IMG/VR virus record: IMGVR_UViG_3300035661_000038
Span: 1-64,000 of that record
Length of the DNA stretch: 64,000 nucleotides
From: a virus
Reading direction: 5' to 3' (one strand)
Positions 60,262-64,000 of the stretch are shown here, one piece after another. Under the pieces are notes generated by a model that was not told the DNA's origin, did not search any database, and saw only the letters and a list, made by a program, of their open reading frames with translations. Numbering within the stretch: the first letter of the stretch is position 1; every line of letters starts with the position of its first letter. Made by a program: the position numbers and the translations under genes.

Positions 60262-60428
60262 CACTCCCACCTATCCAGGTCAACGATTGAGACGACGCCG
60301 CACGCCTGGTCGGCAGCGTCGCACCTTATGACCTTGGCCGAGCGCGCACGGTCGCAAAACTCGTCGTGCCAGTCGTCATCGAGCTGCGGTGCCGTCGTCA
60401 ACGCGGCCACGAGGGGATGCTGGTCCAT
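60261..60428 (-). CDS. Small acidic protein, 55 aa
   Basis: MDQHPLVAALTTAPQLDDDW, ending VSIVDLDRWE. It has a very good ribosome site (AAGGAGAG) seven bases before ATG 60428, and its stop overlaps the helicase start. Three cysteines. Not recognised. Confidence 0.65.
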   Translation of the reverse strand: MDQHPLVAALTTAPQLDDDWHDEFCDRARSAKVIRCDAADQACGVVSIVDLDRWE

Positions 60429-60470
60429 CGGGTCTCTCCTTGGTTCAGGTTCAAGTCACACCAGTGCCCC

Positions 60471-60491
60471 CATGAGGAGTCGAACCTCATG
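60471..60491 (-). ncRNA. T-arm-like stem-loop, possible tRNA remnant
   Basis: CATGAGG-TTCGACT-CCTCATG on the minus strand has a perfect 7-bp stem and the T-loop consensus TTCRANN. The next bases, GGGGGCA, could pair with GCCCCTG (about 60548-60554) as an acceptor stem. D and anticodon arms could not be found. It may be a degenerate tRNA, an att-like fragment or chance. Confidence 0.3.
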
Positions 60492-60558
60492 CACCAAGCC
60501 ACGCGCGCGAAACGACCAGAAAGCGCGAGACGACTCGGAGAACCGCTCAGGGGCAATC

Positions 60559-60584
60559 GAGGAGCGCGCGACGGCGCGCTCCTC
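60559..60584 (-). terminator. 11-bp perfect hairpin after the DUF932-like gene
   Basis: GAGGAGCGCGC (60559-60569) pairs perfectly with 60574-60584 around GACG. It lies ten bases after the stop at 60594. Confidence 0.7.
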
Positions 60585-60593
60585 AGGGAGCTC

Positions 60594-62267
60594 TCAGCCC
60601 TCGAATGGCATCCAGGGGAGCGGCGCCGGCTTGGCGTTGCGGCGACCGTAGAGGAGCTGCCCCGCGGCGCGCTGGATGTCGTCCTCGGCCCACGGGTCCT
60701 GGTTGACCTCGTGCGCGTAACGAGTGAACGCGTTCACGACGGCGGCGCGCGTCGGACCCGCGGCGGCGGAAGTGTCCTTCGCCCACATCTCCATCAGCTT
60801 CGGCACGACCACTGCCGAGCGGCCGCGTACGGGCACGAGCTCGCGCTCGACGATCGCGGAGAAGAGACCGGGCAGCGCATCCTCGACGCGGATCGGCATG
60901 TCCGGGTTCTGCGCGCGCGCCTCTTCGACGACGTTGTCCGAGACCGCGTACCCCCATGCGCGCTGGAAGTGCTCGATCTTGCCGAGCGCCGCGCGGAACC
61001 CCTGACGAAACTTCGCCACCATCGCCGCGACCGAGCCGACGTGGCGAATGCGGAACAGGTCCTGCGTCGCCTGGTCGATGACAATAAGGTTCAAGCAGAG
61101 GTTCTGAAAGACGACCGCGGATCCGCGGAGCGAGCCGCCGCCGGTGTCGTCAGTGCGCACGACGACGCCGGCCTTGAAGAACTCGCCGGCCACGTACTTC
61201 TCCGGCCGGATGTTCGAATGAAACATCACCTCGAACTTGGCGCGGTTGCCGTCGTAGTCGACCGTCCCGCGAGCGTCGGCGGGCGCGGCGATCGCGAGCG
61301 CCTCCGCGATTCGGTCGACGTCGAACGCGCTGTACGACGGCGACACGACACCGAAGACCTCGCGCCCCGAAGCACCGTTGCGCGTGCGGAACTTGAGCAT
61401 GTCGACCTCAAAATCCTCGCGCCGGTGCGAAGGACGCTTGGCCTGCTCCGCAGCGTGCAGCGCACGGCGCGCGTCCTCGTCATCGGCGAGCGCCTCCAGC
61501 CACGCGTTGACATTGTGACGGCGAAGCTCGGGCCAGCACTTCGCAAGATACGCCGCACCGCCGAACCCGAGCCGCGAGCACAGCCCATCGAACGCCGCCC
61601 GCGCGAGGACGTAACGCCGCTCCGTCTTGCAGTCGACCAGCGAGCCGTCGACGTCCATCGACAGGTCGTGCGTCGCCACGAGCTCGTCAGATCGATGCTC
61701 GGCGGTGATGCGATCGACGAACTCGCCGCAATACTCGCGGACGAGCGGCTTGGCGTCGTGCTCGACGCGCGAACGGCGCGCCTTGTCGACACCCGCCCGC
61801 ACGACCATCGTCCCGCGGGCGAAGTGCGGCTGTTCCGGGGCGAAGCCGGCCTTCTCAGCGGCAAGCAGATCCGCGCCCGAGCGGAGCGCGCCTTCGAGAT
61901 CGACGCTCTGACCGCGGATGGCCGCGGAGGCGACGAGGGTGGGGCGCGCGAGCGTCGCGACGGCTCGGGCGGGGGTTTCGATGGGGACGACGCTCGGGAC
62001 GCTCGGCGAAGCGACGGCGGTCTGGACGGTGGCGCTCGCCATGACGTCAGCAGAGGTGAGGACCTTCGGCACGCCCGCGCCGGGGTGGCGCGAGACAAGC
62101 TCGTCGCATGCCCGCTCCCAGTCCGCCGGCTCGACCACGATCGATTCGCCGGCGAGCGAGACGCACACGAGGGGACGCGAGGCATCAGCGCCAGCGAAGG
62201 CTTCGATCGGGAAGCGCTCAAACGCAGGAATGGAGGCGTCGGCAGAAGTGAACGGAATACGGGGCAT
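60594..62267 (-). CDS. DUF932-like protein
   Basis: 557 residues from ATG 62267 (GGGAGAG upstream). The C-terminal half (YDGNRAKFEVMFHSNIRPEK, VAGEFFKAGVVVRTDDTGGG, SAVVFQNLCLNLIVIDQATQ) resembles the DUF932 family, whose G.....N...G..S......R..C.N pattern is known from phage and plasmid proteins. Its role is not established. It is one of the longest early-region genes, and strong elements flank it on both sides. Confidence 0.65.
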   Translation of the reverse strand: MPRIPFTSADASIPAFERFPIEAFAGADASRPLVCVSLAGESIVVEPADWERACDELVSRHPGAGVPKVLTSADVMASATVQTAVASPSVPSVVPIETPARAVATLARPTLVASAAIRGQSVDLEGALRSGADLLAAEKAGFAPEQPHFARGTMVVRAGVDKARRSRVEHDAKPLVREYCGEFVDRITAEHRSDELVATHDLSMDVDGSLVDCKTERRYVLARAAFDGLCSRLGFGGAAYLAKCWPELRRHNVNAWLEALADDEDARRALHAAEQAKRPSHRREDFEVDMLKFRTRNGASGREVFGVVSPSYSAFDVDRIAEALAIAAPADARGTVDYDGNRAKFEVMFHSNIRPEKYVAGEFFKAGVVVRTDDTGGGSLRGSAVVFQNLCLNLIVIDQATQDLFRIRHVGSVAAMVAKFRQGFRAALGKIEHFQRAWGYAVSDNVVEEARAQNPDMPIRVEDALPGLFSAIVERELVPVRGRSAVVVPKLMEMWAKDTSAAAGPTRAAVVNAFTRYAHEVNQDPWAEDDIQRAAGQLLYGRRNAKPAPLPWMPFEG

Positions 62268-62297
62268 TGATCTCTCCCGGTTGGGGTCGGGGATCGC

Positions 62298-62319
62298 GAC
62301 CAAAAAGCACCTTTTGGTC
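62298..62319. repeat. Dispersed 22-bp palindrome, copy 13
   Basis: Core GACCAAAA-AGCACC-TTTTGGTC. It lies about 70 bases past the stop of the duplicated-leader gene and just before the DUF932-like gene. Confidence 0.9.
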
Positions 62320-62389
62320 GTCGAAGCGCCGCGCGGGGCTCGTCTCGATGCCGCGCTCAGCCCTTCGTCCTCGGATCGCGGACGTACGA

Positions 62390-62574
62390 CTACGCCTCGA
62401 CCGGCGTCGCGCAGAGCGAGCCGAGCACGATACGGCCATCGTCCCAGTACTCGATCTCTCCCTCGACTCCGATGTACGAGGCAGCACTCGCAAGCACGGC
62501 CTCGACGTCATCGCTCGTCGCATCGCCTCACGCAGATACGCACCGTTCGTCGTCTTGATCGCGTAGGTCGTCAT
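62390..62574 (-). pseudogene. Duplicated-leader gene with an apparent one-base loss
   Basis: ATG 62574 after AAGGAGAG reads MTTYAIKTTNGAYLRE. After GAG the frame becomes poor, but one base back the codons read GDATSDDVEAVLASAASYIG and on to VLGSLCATPVEA before TAG at 62392. Restoring one base (for example GAGGG) gives a 61-residue protein. It may be a true frameshift, a -1 slip or an assembly error. The gene at the window start shares the same beginning. Confidence 0.5.
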
Positions 62575-62678
62575 CGTCGTCTCTCCTTGCCCCCTCGGGG
62601 GCCGTCGTCAGCGTCCGTCGCTGACAAGAGAGAGTCTCCGCGATCGCGCGGAAGAATGCAAACTTTTTTTTTCACCCG
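62546..62678 (-). repeat. Structured leader, copy 2 of a long direct repeat
   Basis: Matches 1-134 with one T fewer. It contains the stop codon of the upstream zinc gene (62674-62672), an A9 tract, three inverted repeats, AAGGAGAG and the first nine codons. The identical non-coding part suggests recent duplication or selection on the leader. Confidence 0.9.
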
Positions 62679-62918
62679 CGTTTCAGCGGGTCAACGTGAA
62701 GATGCGCGACGCCGAACGCGTGGACATGACGACGAACCTGACCCGAGTAGCAGACCACGAGATGCGTTGTGCCGCAGCGCTCGCAAAAAAAGCTCGACGC
62801 GCTGCGGGAACCATTCGCCGCTCTCGTCGGCGCGCCGCCGCTCCCATCGCGCGAGGACGTGCGGCGCGAACACCGGTCGCTCAGTGACGTGAGTGTCGGT
62901 CTCGTCGTCGCGCGACAT
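62672..62918 (-). pseudogene. Zinc-ribbon-like protein, one base out of frame
   Basis: ATG 62918 reads MSRDDETDTHVTERPVFAPH, then SGEWFPQRVEL. Removing one T from the T7 run (62786-62792 on the minus strand) continues as FCERCGTTHLVVCYSGQVRR and VAHLHVDPLKRG to the stop at 62672. The joined 81-residue protein has a C-x2-C site and is far more plausible than either frame alone. It is a real frameshift, slippage or an indel error. Confidence 0.5.
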
Positions 62919-62928
62919 CCGAACCACG

Positions 62929-63246
62929 TCACGACCTCCGCTGCGCCACGCGTCGATCGAGGCGCGGCCAAAGCAACCACCTCACGACGTATCGCGAGCC
63001 GCCACGACCAATGCGGTGCACCGAGAACACCTTCCACACGTGGCAATGCGTCGGCGAACGCAACGTTGCGATCGCGAGTCGAAACCACCGCGGCACCGCT
63101 TGGCCGTGGTCGACCTCGACGAAGAACACGCCGAACTGCTTGAGCGACCGACGAAACCGCCGCACGAGCCACGCCGCCGCGCGCGGGCCATGGGCGAGCG
63201 CGAGGAACGCATCGAGCTCGCGCGAGGTCGACGAAATGCCCTCCAT
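62929..63246 (-). CDS. Hypothetical protein, 105 aa
   Basis: MEGISSTSRELDAFLALAHG, then SLKQFGVFFVEVDHGQAVPR and HCHVWKVFSVHRIGRGGSRY. A basic alpha-beta protein. Its start abuts the stop of the coiled-coil gene. Not recognised. Confidence 0.65.
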   Translation of the reverse strand: MEGISSTSRELDAFLALAHGPRAAAWLVRRFRRSLKQFGVFFVEVDHGQAVPRWFRLAIATLRSPTHCHVWKVFSVHRIGRGGSRYVVRWLLWPRLDRRVAQRRS

Positions 63247-63560
63247 CAGCCCGGCGCCCCCGACGCGGCCGCGAGCGACCTGCGAAGCGTCTTGATTTCG
63301 TGCTCCTGGGTCGCGATGACATCTTCGCGTTCGAGAAGCTCGTCACGCGCGTCCTTGAGTTGTCGTTCGAGCTCCACCACGCGTGCGCTGTGCCGCGCGC
63401 TGATCTCATTCGTCTCAGTCCACGCCGCCTTCAAACGCGCGATCTCCACGTCACGCGACTTGATCGCCACCTCTGCCTCACGCGCCTGCTCCGCGAGCGT
63501 CGCGCCGTAAAGCTGGACCACCGCGGCGAGCGCGTTGTGCACGTCGACCGCGCGACTCAT
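63246..63560 (-). CDS. Coiled-coil protein, 104 aa
   Basis: MSRAVDVHNALAAVVQLYGA, then a continuous charged heptad helix to LRRSLAAASGAPG. It overlaps the upstream stop (ATGA). It may oligomerise; function unknown. Confidence 0.65.
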   Translation of the reverse strand: MSRAVDVHNALAAVVQLYGATLAEQAREAEVAIKSRDVEIARLKAAWTETNEISARHSARVVELERQLKDARDELLEREDVIATQEHEIKTLRRSLAAASGAPG

Positions 63561-63913
63561 CGCGTCCTCCGCGCCGCCTTGGTGGCCGTGACGCGCGCAC
63601 CCTCCGCGCGTCCGATCTGGAGTCCGCGCTCGTACCCCGCCGCATCGCCCGCGGCGTAGCCGGCGTCGTACGCCTGACGAATGATCGTTTCTGCATGCGC
63701 GCGGTCGCGCTCGTACGACGTCTGCGTGGTGCGCTCGACGATGATGACCCCGACACCCGCCGCTTCGGGCGCCGAGTCATCGCGCAGCTTCACGTCCAGG
63801 TAACGCTCGCCGTACCGAGCGCGCGCCCACTGCACCGCATCGTACGCGCTCGGCGCATCAGCGAAGACCGGCGCATCGCAGCTCTCACCCTTGAGATAGA
63901 TCTCGAAAATCAT
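63557..63913 (-). CDS. Hypothetical protein, 118 aa
   Basis: MIFEIYLKGESCDAPVFADA, a beta-alpha domain (VGVIIVERTTQTSYERDRAH) with a Gly/Ala/Tyr-rich helix (YDAGYAAGDAAGYERGLQIG). It overlaps both neighbours. Not recognised. Confidence 0.65.
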   Translation of the reverse strand: MIFEIYLKGESCDAPVFADAPSAYDAVQWARARYGERYLDVKLRDDSAPEAAGVGVIIVERTTQTSYERDRAHAETIIRQAYDAGYAAGDAAGYERGLQIGRAEGARVTATKAARRTR

Positions 63914-64000
63914 CCGATCACCTCATTGCCGTTCGGGCCAGCGATGACATTGGCCTGGTAACGAAGCGCCGCCGCAATCATCGCCGGCCCGATGTCCTCA
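63910..64000 (-). CDS. Partial gene, C-terminal end only
   Basis: The frame ends EDIGPAMIAAALRYQANVIA then GPNGNEVIG, and its TGA overlaps the next ATG. The start lies outside the window. Confidence 0.55.
   Translation of the reverse strand, partial: EDIGPAMIAAALRYQANVIAGPNGNEVIG

Larger units (their letters stand above)
60429..60593. other. Gap with a tRNA T-arm-like element
   Basis: 165 bases between the 60594 stop and the small gene at 60428. It contains the strong hairpin at 60559-60584 and the T-arm-like inverted repeat at 60471-60491. No complete tRNA could be folded and no gene is seen. Confidence 0.5.

Noticed and set aside
60463-60554. A complete tRNA gene on the minus strand
   Set aside because: T-arm and a wobble acceptor stem can be drawn, but no anticodon or D arm fits.
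60366-62270. A 634-codon plus-strand open frame opposite the DUF932-like gene
   Set aside because: Arg/Ala-rich shadow without a plausible ribosome site or any domain.

Overview
The window is a large piece of the genome of a high-GC tailed phage with a contractile tail (myovirus morphology). By eye it is about two thirds G+C. The structural genes are diagnostic: terminase small and large subunits, portal, MuF-like minor head protein, scaffold, major capsid protein, tail sheath, tail tube, tail assembly chaperones, tape measure, LysM tail protein, hub, spike, gp25-like wedge and baseplate J. The host is not stated. Lipoproteins, a spanin-like protein and very high GC suggest a Gram-negative bacterium such as a myxobacterium (inference). 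No integrase or repressor was recognised, so lifestyle is open.

Almost every gene lies on the minus strand, so the transcription order runs from high to low coordinates. At 64.0-60.4 kb there are small early-type genes, a DUF932-like protein and a duplicated structured leader. At 60.3-54.4 kb come a UvrD-type helicase, small accessory genes, TerS, a MazG-like protein and TerL. At 52.6-49.3 kb are small accessory genes, including a deoxyribosyltransferase-like fusion, a ParB-like protein and an HNH fragment. At 49.2-45.1 kb is a set of virion or adhesin-like genes, one of them an extreme 20-residue repeat protein. At 45.1-42.3 kb is a lysis-type module with a papain-like protease, a lipoprotein, a GH25 endolysin and a secreted transglycosylase-like enzyme.

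At 42.3-28.4 kb are the head and neck genes. At 28.1-9.7 kb are the tail and baseplate genes, interrupted by a divergent two-gene plus-strand cassette (24.66-25.25 kb). At 9.7-8.2 kb are a plus-strand lipoprotein reading frame, a spanin-like protein and a holin-like protein. At 8.0-0.2 kb are the replication genes: a UvsW/RAD25-type helicase, a DnaB-like helicase, a DnaG-type primase and two adjacent Fis-type HTH proteins.

Two features organise the genome. The first is a 22-bp palindrome (core GACCAAAA-n6-TTTTGGTC) found 13 times, nearly always at or just after a stop codon and once inside a coding sequence. The second is a structured 134-bp leader present at both 1-134 and 62546-62678, in front of two genes that share at least their first nine codons. 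Several small genes need a single-base correction to read through. These may be true frameshifts, programmed shifts or assembly errors, and they are flagged one by one.
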